Shown here: positions 1-9,856 of the stretch, one piece after another
How positions within the stretch are numbered: the stretch's first letter is position 1
Layout of the letters: every line of letters begins with the position of its first letter
Source: Leptodactylus fallax
Lineage: Eukaryota > Chordata > Amphibia > Anura > Leptodactylidae
Direction: 5' to 3'
DNA length: 64,000 nucleotides
NCBI GenBank assembly: GCA_947044405.1
Contig: CAMRHE010000018.1
Coordinates: 3,658,001-3,722,000 of the forward strand
Made by a program: the position numbers and the translations under genes
The notes under the pieces: generated by a model
The model's input: the letters and a program-made list of their open reading frames with translations, nothing else
Told to the model about the DNA's origin: nothing
The model's database searches: none

Positions 1-1689
1 ATGTCTCACAGCTATGAGAAAGAAGGAAACTTAGCCTCCCTCTCTTAGATTATTAAGGAGAATGTAGAGAGAAGGATATTTACTCAGTCCCCCAGCAGGC
101 AGAGATGGTACTGTCTCTAGTTGCCCATGTGATGCTGTGCTGAGACCTCACTGGATTGATAGCATAGCACAGATATAGAGAAATCTAAAAATTAAGATGG
201 TGCCTGGTCTGAAATAGACAGAATGGTGAACTTCAGGTAAATGTGTGAAATATACATTACATATGTCCAGAATGTGATCTGGCGAGGGGTCCAGGAATTC
301 TGTTGTCATGATGATTATATGACATATGGAGTCACTGAGAGGCAGTACACTACTTAGGTACCATTATTAAATATATAAGCTTTCTTACCTCCTAATCTAT
401 TTCCTTTGTCTTCACTTCATAAATAAATTTCACCAGAAGACGTGCACCAGATTTGTCTGGCTTGAACAGAAAACTGATACACGTTACCAACTTTCTTAAT
501 TCTGACTCTTTAGTATAATTGATTATTTACTGAAGACAGCTCTGCCCCAATGACAAAGGTAATGTAAGTTCTCTAATAATATGCAAGGAGACTTGTAAAC
601 CTTAGTTTCTACAATTGCACAGATATATAATAGAAATGTATTATATTATATCCTTAAACTTCAGTTACAAGGCAATATTTTGTTTTCTTCTTGAACTCTA
701 CTATAGCTATAATACATACCAGGCTCACAAATGATAAAAAGCACACAATATATTTGTAGTCACTGTTTTTGAACAGGCCACTTTTATTTGTTTATTTATT
801 AAAAAAGAAAAATGCAATATATCGCTTTCTTGTGGTGACAGCAAATCAAGCAATGCAAATTTTTTGCCTTTCAAATCATAATACACGGATGGCACCATGC
901 TGTGTTCATGAAGACAGAAAAAAGAGGCATTGTCATAGGCAGAGACACTGGAAAATGTTTAATGTAATAGTCCAACCTTCTTTTCATTAGTCAGTTTAGA
1001 TATAAAGAGATTAAAATGTAAGTCAATGTAAGGTTGAATTTCCTTTGTAGTATTGTCAAAAGCAAAAATGCAACTTGTTTCCTATTCCCTCCGTATCTAG
1101 TGCTATGTGGAATCTATATTATCGAATTTGGTAACTGCTCGTTCAGGTTCATGCTTGAAGTCTTCATTACATTACTTACACTATGATAGTTTTTTTCTTC
1201 TTTTATGTCAGGTTCGCATGAGCATATTAAAAATAATCCAAGTTACAGAAACAGGCAATGAACGGAAGGCCGTGCGACACAAGTGTCTACAGTGGTCTCC
1301 AAGTTTGTGTCATCCTTAAATCGGGCTAAAATAAAGCATACTGAATTTTTTTCCAAATGGCGCATGTATGGAGTGCATTGTACATCTGAACAGAATATAG
1401 ACCAAAAAATATGAATTAATCAGAGTCCAATAAATCTGGGTAGTACCCAATATTTTTGACAATACAAATTTCTATCAAGATTGATCAAAGCATTTGTTGT
1501 CTCGCCACTCCTTTCCCTTACTCCTCCTTTCTTCTCCCCTTTTCCTCCTCTTCTTGTCCTCTGGCCTCTACTTGGGGATCTCCCCGTTATCTACAGTATA
1601 AAATGTTGATGCTGCTGCAGCTATCTGTTTATGCTCCAACATTACCTCACAGGATATGATGCCGTATCAGACTAACTTTATATGTCCAG
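1..1689. other. AT-rich sequence without a recognised gene or repeat
   Basis: No frame longer than about 75 codons and no splice-bounded conserved segment was seen. There are short T-rich and CT-rich stretches (for example around 1500-1560) but no paired terminal repeats. Confidence 0.5.
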
Positions 1690-2011
1690 ACACCATCTGC
1701 ACATTAAAGGACACGACTGGTGATGGCTGATACAGCTTTATATACAGTATGTGTAATGACAGTAACCTCTGTTACAGAATTGTCTGACCATTGTACAAGC
1801 AATGCTACGTCTGTTACCGCCCCTGCTACCTCCTGTGTCACCCCCTCTACCTCTTAGATTGTAAGCTCTTGCGAGCAGGGCCCTCAGTCCCAGTGTGTGA
1901 ATTGACTATTTCTTTGTAATGTATCTTTTTTGTCAGTACTTGAACCCTACAAGTTGTACAGTGCTGCGGAATATGTTGGCGCTATATAAATAAAATTTAT
2001 TATTATTATTA
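1690..2011 (+). repeat. 3' tail of an L2/CR1-type LINE or a related SINE
   Basis: The segment contains the phrase CTCTTGCGAGCAGGGCC, a short run with GTACAGTGCTGCGGAATATG, then GGCGCTATATAAATAAA and a final (ATT)n run. This arrangement, ending in a trinucleotide repeat, is the 3' UTR tail common to L2-like elements in frogs and fish. A diverged counterpart follows reverse-transcriptase remnants at 32.56-32.70 kb in this window, which supports the assignment. No coding part accompanies this copy, so it is either heavily 5'-truncated or a SINE using the same tail. Confidence 0.65.
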
Positions 2012-2958
2012 TCTGTTGTCACTGTATTTTATGTCTTTTTGAAAACCAATAAACTTTGAATTGAAAAAAATAGATTGACCAAAGCAGAGAATTGGTAGTT
2101 TGATGACATTTCAGTGAGAAAATGTTTGTTATCCACATTATTGGTATAGGTAGAAAGTTTGTAAAAAACGGCATTTTGCAGTTTCTGGAGGTAATTTGAG
2201 ACTTCGTAGTAAGACAGCATTTTTTAATTTGGACCCTTTGGCTCAATGTGATATTTAAACCTATTTGTTGGAGTTAAAACATTTTCCAGGGCTTTAAAAA
2301 AAAAACAAAAAAAACTATCCACTAGTTGGCACATCCTGTCTAGGACAGTAGTAAAGTCTATATTCTATAATATAACTGGATATATGTGAAACCGTCAGGA
2401 GGGGCAAGTCAGCATCATAGTTTGGTATAGGCGAGCAAACTACTTAATTACTTTTCCAGATGGTGTATGAGGCCTAATCCTTTCAAGTAAACAGTAAGAA
2501 GCATTTGAGCAAACATTATCCCTAATTATAAACGCAACCGCTGATTGGGTCTCAGGGGTCACGTCAGCGTCATTATGCGTCATAATGCCGACATGATCCC
2601 TAAGGCTATCAGCGGTCTCTGACTTCAGTCAGAAGTACCGAAGAGAAGAGGGAACTGCGTCTGAGTTCAGGGAAGGTGAGTAACCATATTTTTTATGTTT
2701 GATCACCTCCTAGTCCTCTGATCATTAAACTCTGGCTTCGTTTCAAAAGTGTTTGGTCCGAAAGAAAACGCTGGGCTGCCGTACCACAGAAATATGTCTC
2801 GTGTGCCACTCCTGGCACCTGTAACGGGGGTTGTTGAGGCCTGTATGAAATGTTGAGGCCTGCAGCTGAAGCACAAATGACCAACACTTGGTAAGTCTAT
2901 ATATATTTTATGTGTGCAATTTTGTATGTGTTTGGGGCATATGTGTTTGTGCTATGTA
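2012..2958. other. Unassigned sequence upstream of a Tc1 copy
   Basis: No coding signal seen. It holds a short AATAAACTTTGAATTGAAAA stretch resembling a LINE tail (about 2050-2070). Around 2560-2600 there is a CRE-like partial palindrome (TCATTATGCGTCATAATG). A sequence like a splice donor, GGAAGGTGAGTA, occurs near 2674, but no matching exon could be identified. Confidence 0.4.
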
Positions 2959-4583
2959 CAGTGGGTACAGAAAGTATTCAGACCCCTTTTAATTTTTCAC
3001 TCTTTGTTTCATTGCAGCCATCTGCTAAAAGCAAAAAGTTCATTTTATTTCTCATTAATGTACACTCAACACCATATCTTGATAGAAAAAAACAGAAATG
3101 TAGATATTTTTGCAAATTTATTAAAAAAGAAAAACTGAAATATCACATGGTCATAAGTATTCAGACCCTTTGCTGTGACACTCATATTTAACTCACAAGC
3201 TGTCCATTTCCTTCTGATCCTCCTTGAGATGGTTCTACTCCTTCATTGGAGTCCAGCTGTGTTTAATTAAACTGATTGGACTTGATTAGGAAAGGCACAC
3301 ACCTATCTATATAAGACCTCACAGCTCACAGTACGTCAGAGCAAATGAGAATCATGAGGTCAAAGGAACTGCCCAAGGAGCTCAGAGACAGAATTGTGGC
3401 AAGGCATAGATCTGGCCAAGGTTACAAAAGAATTTATGCAGCACTCAAGGTTCCTAAGAGCACAGTGGCCTCCATAATCCTTAAATGGAAGAAGTTTGGG
3501 ACGACCAGAACTCTTCCTAGACCTGGCTGTCCAGCCAAACAGAGCAATCGTGAGAGAAGAGCCTTGGTGAGAGAGGTAAAGAAGAACCCAAAGATCACTG
3601 TGGCTGAGCTCCAGAGATGCAGTAGGGAGATGGGAGAAAGTTCCACAATGTCAACTATCACTGCAGCCCTCCACCAGTCGGGGCTTTATGGCAGAGTGGC
3701 CCGAAGGAAGCCTCTCCTCAGTGCAAGACATATGAAAGCCCACATAGAGTTTGCCAAAAAACACATGAAGGATTCCCAGACTATGAGAAATAAGTTTCTA
3801 TGGTCTGAGGAGACAAAGATTGAACTTTTTGGTGTTAATTAAGTGGTATGTGTGGAGAAAACCACTCACTGCTCATCACCTGCCCAATACAATCCCAGCA
3901 GTGAAACATGGTGGTGGCAGCATCATGCTATGGGGGTGTTTTTCAGCTGCAGGGACAGGACAACTGGTTGCAATTGAAGGAAAGATGAATGCGGCCAAGT
4001 ACAGAGATATCCTGGAAGAAAACCTCTTCCAGAGTGCTCTGGACCTCAGACTGGGCTGAAGGTTCACCTTCCAACAAGACAAGGACCCTAAGCACACAGC
4101 TAAAATAACAAAGGAGTGGCTTCGGAACAACTCTGACCATTCTTGACTGGCCCAGCCAGAGCCCTGACCTCAACCCAATTCAGCATTTCTGGAGAGACCT
4201 GAAAATGGCTGTTCACCAACGTTCACCATCCAACCTGACGGAACTGGAGAGGATCTGCAAGGAAGAAGCAGAGGATCCCCAAATCCAGATGTGAAAAACT
4301 TGTTGCATCATTCCCAAGAAGACTCATGGCTGTACTAGCTCAAAAGGGTGCTTCTACTCAATACTGAGCAAAGGGTCTGAATACTTATGACCATGTGATA
4401 TTTCAGTTTTTCTTTTTTAATAAATTTGCAAAAATATCTACATTTCTGTTTTTTTCTGTCAAGATGGGGTGCGGAGTGTACATTAATGAGAAATAAAATG
4501 AACTTTTTTGCTTTTAGCAAATGGCTGCAATGAAACAAAGAGTGAAAAATTTGAAGGGGTCTGAATACTTTTCGTACCCAATG
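2959..4583 (+). mobile_element. Tc1-like transposon, full length but dead
   Basis: The element begins CAGTGGGTACAGAAAGTATT and ends with the inverted form (..AATACTTTTCGTACCCAATG), each side flanked by a TA target duplication (2957-2958 and 4584-4585). The terminal inverted repeats are about 220 bases long, unusually long for Tc1 and of the IR/DR layout. Both repeats contain a second AGTATTCAGACCC-type motif at their inner end. The interior carries a broken transposase in the + direction. At 1,625 bases it is the usual length for the family. Confidence 0.93.
3345..4367 (+). pseudogene. Tc1 transposase, broken by frameshifts and stops
   Basis: From the ATG the first 165 residues are intact: paired-like helix-turn-helix domains (KELRDRIVARHRSGQGYKRI onward), a GRPR-type linker decayed to RPGCP, then the start of the catalytic domain. 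The first catalytic motif reads [11 protein letters not shown], so the usual Asp is Glu. Translation then hits a stop and resumes in another frame at about 3840 with [24 protein letters not shown] interrupts before RFTFQQDKDPKHTA. The NPIE motif region is frameshifted. The C-terminal stop is at 4365-4367. The TGA in the codon after RLG is consistent with CpG decay of CGA. Confidence 0.88.
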
Positions 4584-4827
4584 TACATATGTAGATATTT
4601 ATGTCAAGCTTATTGTAAGTATAATAGAACATTGCTTTAACTCTGTACATGATAACAGACTTTCTGAAATGGAGACAGACGCTCCATAGCCTCCTTTCTC
4701 TTCAGCCAAGAAACAGGACTTGGGGCCCCACATTCTCAGCAATGGTGGTGATCCCAAATATTAGACCTTTTAATTCTACAATACAGACACAACCAATGGA
4801 TAAGATTGTTGCTGTTTTTAGAAACAC

Positions 4828-4948
4828 TTTTTCTCAAATGCCCTCCATGACAGCACCACAGGAGGTTGTATCTCCTCCCACTATTAGGGACAGGAAAAGC
4901 ACACAAGAGGTTAAATAGCCCCTCCCTTTCCTCCCTCTTCAGTGTGTG
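4828..4948 (+). repeat. DIRS left inverted terminal repeat
   Basis: It begins TTTCTCAAATGCCCTCCATG and contains CTCCCACTATTAGGGACAGG and CCTCTTCAGTGT. These recur inverted in the right terminal repeat. The first dozen bases outside the shared core match only the left half of the internal complementary region. Confidence 0.88.
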
Positions 4949-5355
4949 TTTTCCTGTCCCTATTAGTGGGCAGACAAGAGGTTTGCAGCATACTTACCCG
5001 GCAGAGTGGGGTCCAGTGCGGCTGTCCCTGTAGATCTTTGCCATCTCTCCGCGGAGACTCGGTGGGTCCATCTCCTCCTGCAACATCCTGGGACAGTGGA
5101 GATGTGTATCGCGGGCCTCGGTCCCTCTTCGGAGGCTCCCTGGCCTGTAGAGTCCCCTGCCTGTGCTCAGAGCCGGCGTTCCCAGCTGGGATACACGCCA
5201 ATGCCGCTTACGGTCGTGGTGACGTCACTTCCGGTTGCGGAGAAAGATGCTAAAGGAGGGAGATTTGAAAAATTAGCGAGTATCTGGTAATGGGATGTTA
5301 CATGGTAATGATTAGGGGAGTTCTCATGTCCCTTTATTGTCATGTATTTATTTAG

Positions 5356-6651
5356 GAAAAAGAAGCTAAAGATGTGTCTTCTAAATCTAAGAAAGTGGCT
5401 GTATTTAAAAAATGTGCCATCTGTGAGAAAAAGCTTTCTTCCACGTCCAAAAAATCTTTATGTCAGTCTTGTACTGAAAAGATAATTAAAGAGGAACAGC
5501 CGTCTTTAATGGAGGAAATTAAAGGGATGGTTCGGCATGAGATCCAGTCCTCCCTAGCTTCTTTTTCCCATGCCTTTTCCTCTGCTGAGCCACAACCTGT
5601 GGCCAAAAAGAGGAAGTTAATTACTGATCCAGATTCGGATAATAGTGACGTTTACGTCCCATCTGTGTCCGAAGATTTCCTGGAGGAAGGGGAATTACCT
5701 GGGCCTTCAGATGTTGAGGATAGAAGATATTACTTCTCATCTGCATTTACCCAGGAGCTTCTGTCTGCCTTTAGAAGCACCATGAATATAGAGGATGTTC
5801 AGGAGAAGCAAACTATTCAGGATGAAATATTTGAAGGGCTTAGGTCAAAGAAAAAATTAGTTTTTCCCATTCATGAGAATTTAGAGTGCCTAATTCAGGA
5901 TGAATGGCTACATCCGGAGAAAAGACTGTTTCTGTCTCAAGATATTAAGGACAGATTTCCCTTTGATGAATCTAAAATCAAAGGTTGGGCAGAAGTGCCA
6001 AAAATTGATATACAGATGGCTAAAGTGGGGAAAAAGACGACGCTTCCTTTTGAAGACTCGTCGCAGCTTAAAGACCTGCTAGATAGGAAAGCTGACAGCC
6101 TCCTTAAAAAATCCTGGGACTGCTCTTCAGCCCTATTACAAGTTAATATTGGATCAACTTGTGTGGCAAGGTCTATGTATAGATGGCTAGACCAACTTGA
6201 GATCCACCTTAGAGAAGGCACCTCAAGGGAAGATATTTTATCCTCCATTCCGCTGCTACAGAAGGCCACTGGCTTTCTTGCAGACATTTCGGCAGAGTCA
6301 GTAAGGATTGCCTCCAGATCTGGAATCCTCTCTAATACAACTCGCCGAGCATTATGGCTGAAAATGTGGGCCGGTGACCCAATTTCTAAACAAAAGCTCT
6401 GTGCTATTCCCTTCCAGGGAGAGTATGTTTTTGGTCCAGAATTAGATCTGTTGCTTGAAAAGGCAATGGATAAAAAGAAGTCACTTCCAGAACCAAAACC
6501 TTCTCAAAGAAAACAGCCATTTCGTCCCTTTCAAGGATACAGTTCTGAATTTAAATCCAAGGGTAAAACAGGCAGATGGAGCTACCGTAAGGGAGGCAGG
6601 GGGAAGAATATCTTCTTTAACCCCAATAAGCAATCCTGGGACAAACAATGA
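5356..6651 (+). CDS. DIRS gag-like protein
   Basis: An open frame of about 430 codons at the position where DIRS elements encode their capsid-like protein. There is no ATG at the head. The frame opens directly after a stop that is part of TTTATTTAG, which looks like a 3' splice site with a pyrimidine-rich run before it, so the first residues may come from a spliced leader; the conventional frame call starts at a GTG at 5374. Counting from 5374, C14-x2-C17 and C30-x2-C33 form a small zinc-ribbon-like knuckle. An acidic, Ser-rich segment follows, then a conserved helical middle (WLDQLEIHLREG, ALWLKMWAGD). The C-terminus is basic (RWSYRKGGRGK). It overlaps the start of pol. No stop interrupts it. 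Confidence 0.8.
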   Translation, partial: EKEAKDVSSKSKKVAVFKKCAICEKKLSSTSKKSLCQSCTEKIIKEEQPSLMEEIKGMVRHEIQSSLASFSHAFSSAEPQPVAKKRKLITDPDSDNSDVYVPSVSEDFLEEGELPGPSDVEDRRYYFSSAFTQELLSAFRSTMNIEDVQEKQTIQDEIFEGLRSKKKLVFPIHENLECLIQDEWLHPEKRLFLSQDIKDRFPFDESKIKGWAEVPKIDIQMAKVGKKTTLPFEDSSQLKDLLDRKADSLLKKSWDCSSALLQVNIGSTCVARSMYRWLDQLEIHLREGTSREDILSSIPLLQKATGFLADISAESVRIASRSGILSNTTRRALWLKMWAGDPISKQKLCAIPFQGEYVFGPELDLLLEKAMDKKKSLPEPKPSQRKQPFRPFQGYSSEFKSKGKTGRWSYRKGGRGKNIFFNPNKQSWDKQ

Positions 6652-8535
6652 CGCCAAGAGGATACGGGGCAGGTTGTCCTGGTATGCCGTACACTGGAAG
6701 GAAATAACATCCAACCTGTACATCCTAAATTCTATAACAAACGGCTTCAAAATAGAATTTTCAACCTATCCCCCCAGGAGAGTAGTGTTCACATCCATAC
6801 CATTTCCTATGCTTCACCTGGCTTTGATGGAAGGTGTCCAGAAATTTCTGGACACGGAAGTAATTTGTCCTGTTCCCCCCTTAGAAAGAGGGGAAGGTAA
6901 TTTTTTTCTGCCTGTTTATGGTAAAAAAAACTAAGTGGGGCGTACAGAATAATAATACATTTGAAGCCTCTAAACAATTACATAGTTTATCATCGCTTCA
7001 AGATGGAGTCAGTAAAGTCCACAATTCCCCTGGTAGGGCAGGACCATTTTATGGCCACCATCGACCTTCAGGATGCATACTATCACATTCCTATTCATCC
7101 TCTCTACCAAAAATGTTTAAGGTTTGCAGTCCAGAATGGGGGGGAGTCACTCCATTTTCAGTTTCGGGCTCTCCCCTTCGGAATATCATCAGCCCCAAGG
7201 CTATTTACAAAGGTGATGGTGGAAGTAGTAGCTTTTCTAAGGAAACAATATCGATAGTGGTCCCATATCTAGATGACCTCTTAGTGGTAGCTCAGTCTTT
7301 TTCTCTTCTCCAGTATCACGTTCAGATAGTATGTCAGACTTTACAAAAAATAGGATGGGTAATAAATTGGGAGAAATCCAATATAGTCCCAAGGTATCGC
7401 AAGATTTTCCTAGGTATCCTGCTGGATTCCCATCTGCAGATGTCTTTTCTCCCTCCAGACAAGATAGTGGCTCTAAAGTCCAAAGTTGCTACCTTTCAAA
7501 GGAAGACAAAGGTATCTATAAGGGAGGCAATGTCTGTACTGGGGTCTATGATCGCTTGTATTCAGGCAGTTCCCTGGGCTCAAGCTCATTCAAGAGCTCT
7601 TCAGTCCTTGATACTATCAAGTTGGGACAAGAGTCAGCTGTCATTAGAAAAGATGATCTATGTGTCTCACAGTGTAAAAGTGTCCCTACAATGGTGGAGG
7701 AATACCGCAAACTTGGATTCCTTGGAATCCCTCTCCAGTAATTCAGATTACTACAGATGCAAGCAGATTGGGTTGGGGAGCAACCCTTTCTCAGAGATCA
7801 TTTCAGGGGGCCTGGCCTGCAGCTCTCCACAGCCATTCCTCAAACTTCCTGGAGCTCAGGGCAGTTTGGGAAGCCCTAAAAGCAACCAGACCATTGATAA
7901 AAGACTCTCATGTCAGGATATTGTCAGACAACATGACAGCAGTGGCGTTCCTGCGCCACCAGGGAGGTACTCAATGGCGGAACCTTGAGGCTCTCTCAGC
8001 TCAGATATTCGCCTGGGCAGAGAGACACCTAAAATCCATCTCTGCTCTCCATCTAAAAGGTTCTTCAAACCATCAAGCGGATTTTCTGAGCAGAAAACAT
8101 CTAAATCCAGGAGACTGGAGTCTAAAGGCAGAAATTTTCCAGCAGGTTTGTCAGGTCTGGGGAACTCCAGAGGTGGATTTATTTGCCAATCGTCAAAATG
8201 TGAAGGTTCCTCAGTTCTTCTCACTCAACCCAAGAGAACCTTGTCTAGGGGTAGATGCCCTTCCCCACAGCTGGGATTTCACTCTGGCATATGCTTTTCC
8301 TCCACTTCCTTTACTTCCAAGGGTTCTGCAAAAGATCATCAAAGAGAATCTGAGGGTCATTCTAATAGCCCCAGTATGGCCCAAGAGAGCGTGGTTTGGG
8401 CTCCTAAACAGTCTCAGAATGGCAGATCCATTGATACTCCCATTACTTCCAGACCTTCTACATCAAGGTCCAATATTTAATCCAAATCCTCAGAAACTCC
8501 GGTTAGCAGCCTGGCTTCTGAAATCTCCATTTTGA
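6560..8535 (+). pseudogene. DIRS pol: reverse transcriptase, RNase H and methyltransferase-like domain, frameshifted
   Basis: The domain order is complete but spread over three frames. RT begins in one frame near RIRGRLSWYAVHWKEI, shifts near 6930 into a frame with FMATIDLQDAYYHIPIH (first catalytic Asp), and shifts near 7255 into the frame carrying the YLDD active-site box. Near 7735 a further shift leads into RNase H, with TTDAS at 7753, a Glu in NFLELRAV, a DNMTAV motif and NHQADFLS. The following stretch PEVDLFANRQN..AYAFPPLPLL..WPKRAWF is the Dam-methyltransferase-like domain typical of DIRS polymerases. The last frame overlaps the recombinase frame by four bases. The shifts could be decay or assembly indels. 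Confidence 0.85.
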
Positions 8536-9557
8536 AATCAAGAGGACTGTCTGAGTCGGTTATTCAAACCTTCCAGGTGGGAAGGAAGAAAGTTACCCAT
8601 GCTATCTATAGTAAGGTGTGGAAGAAATTCCTTTCCTGGTGTGGCAGTAGTGTTCCTGACATCAACCATCCAAATATAGCAAAAATCTTAGATTTCTTGC
8701 AAGCAGGTCTGGATAAGGGATTAAAACCTAGTACTTTGAAGGTACAAGTATCAGCCCTTAGCAGTTATTTTGATTCTGACATAGCTAACCATCGCTGGGT
8801 TAAGAGATTTTTTAGTGGGGCCTGCAGGCTTCTCCCAGGGAGAAAGGTGTTACTTCCACAGTGGGATCTCAATATAGTCCTTAAGGGCCTGACGCTGCAT
8901 CCCTTTGAGCCAGTCGCTGAGGCTAATATAAAAGAACTGTCCTGGAAAGCGGCTTTTCTGGTTGCCATAACATCTGCCAGAAGAGTTAATGAAATTCAGG
9001 CTCTCTCTATCAGAGAACCTTTCCTAAAAATTTTAGAGGACAGAATAGTTTTTCGGCTGGACCCTACTTTTTTTCCAAAAGTAGTTTCAGATTTTCATAT
9101 GTCTCAGGAGATCATTCTTCCTTCCTTTTGTCAACATCCGTCTAATAGGAGGGAAGACTCGTTTCATAGGCTAGATGTCCGCAGAACTATCCTTTCTTAT
9201 CTGAAAGCCTCTTCAGACTGGAGAAAGGATGAGAATCTTTTTATTCAGTTTTGTGGCCCTAACAAGGGGAAGAAACTGTCAAGGAAATCCCTTGCCAGTT
9301 GGATTAAAAACGCAATTTGTAAGGCCTATCTGTGTCAGGGTTTATCTCCCCCGAAACACCTTAAAGCTCATTCTACCAGAGCCATGTCCGTTTCTTGGGC
9401 TGAAAGGGCTGATGCCTCCTTAGACCAAATCTGTAGAGCCGCTACTTGGTCTTCGGTCCATACATTTACTAAACATTATAGATTGGACCTTTCTCGCAAG
9501 TCAGACCTCTCCTTTGGGAGAAAGGTCCTGCAGGCGATAGTCCCCCCCTCAGAGTAG
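8532..9557 (+). CDS. DIRS tyrosine recombinase
   Basis: A 341-residue open frame without a stop; the counted start is a TTG and the true start is unknown. The N-terminal half (to about residue 110) is a SAM-like core-binding domain. The catalytic half has Arg 150/151 in ITSARRVNEIQ, the HxxR box at 280-283 (AHSTRAM), Trp306 and the nucleophile Tyr316 in FTKHYR. All positions expected for the tyrosine recombinase fold are present. The enzyme would join the circular DNA copy into the chromosome. It overlaps pol by four bases at its 5' end and is followed directly by the internal complementary region. It is the least damaged enzyme frame in the window. Confidence 0.9.
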   Translation: MKSRGLSESVIQTFQVGRKKVTHAIYSKVWKKFLSWCGSSVPDINHPNIAKILDFLQAGLDKGLKPSTLKVQVSALSSYFDSDIANHRWVKRFFSGACRLLPGRKVLLPQWDLNIVLKGLTLHPFEPVAEANIKELSWKAAFLVAITSARRVNEIQALSIREPFLKILEDRIVFRLDPTFFPKVVSDFHMSQEIILPSFCQHPSNRREDSFHRLDVRRTILSYLKASSDWRKDENLFIQFCGPNKGKKLSRKSLASWIKNAICKAYLCQGLSPPKHLKAHSTRAMSVSWAERADASLDQICRAATWSSVHTFTKHYRLDLSRKSDLSFGRKVLQAIVPPSE

Positions 9558-9568
9558 TTATCTGGCAT

Positions 9569-9662
9569 TCCTCCTGTGGTGCTGTCATGGAGGGCATTTG
9601 AGAAAATAGAATTAGTACTTACCGGTAATTCGGTTTCTGGAAAGCCCTCCATGACAGCACCC
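9569..9662 (+). repeat. DIRS internal complementary region (circle-junction template)
   Basis: The first part (GTGCTGTCATGGAGGGCATT..GAAAA) is the reverse complement of the outer left end. The second part (TAGAATTAGTACTTACCGGT..GCCCTCCATGACAGC) is the reverse complement of the outer right end. The two meet at a few shared A residues near 9602-9606. In DIRS elements this segment lets the ends be rebuilt during replication. Confidence 0.88.
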
Positions 9663-9730
9663 TGATTTCCCTCCCATTAGCTAGACTATATTTGGTTTAG
9701 GATATACTAATAGTGGTCATCTGGAATACA

Positions 9731-9856
9731 CTGAAGAGGGAGGAAGGGGAGGGGCTATTTAACCTCTTGCGTGCTTTTCCTGTCCCTAATAGTGGGAGGA
9801 GATACATCCTCCTATGGTGCTGTCATGGAGGGCTTACCAGAAACCGAATTACCGGT
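9731..9856 (+). repeat. DIRS right inverted terminal repeat, inner part
   Basis: Inverted match to the left repeat (CACTGAAGAGGGAGG onward through GTGCTGTCATGGAGGGC), then a right-specific extension ending ..CCGAATTACCGGTA at the Tc1 insertion site. The outermost bases (AGTACTAATTCTATTTTT) continue after the Tc1 copy at 11581-11600. Confidence 0.88.

Noticed and set aside
2640..2690. First exon with donor AAGGTGAGTA
   Set aside because: No coding similarity, promoter context or downstream partner exon could be identified.
6918..7988. 356-codon open frame in the first DIRS taken as one protein
   Set aside because: Only its middle (YLDD region) is the true RT frame; the start and end are translations of RT and RNase H in a wrong frame.
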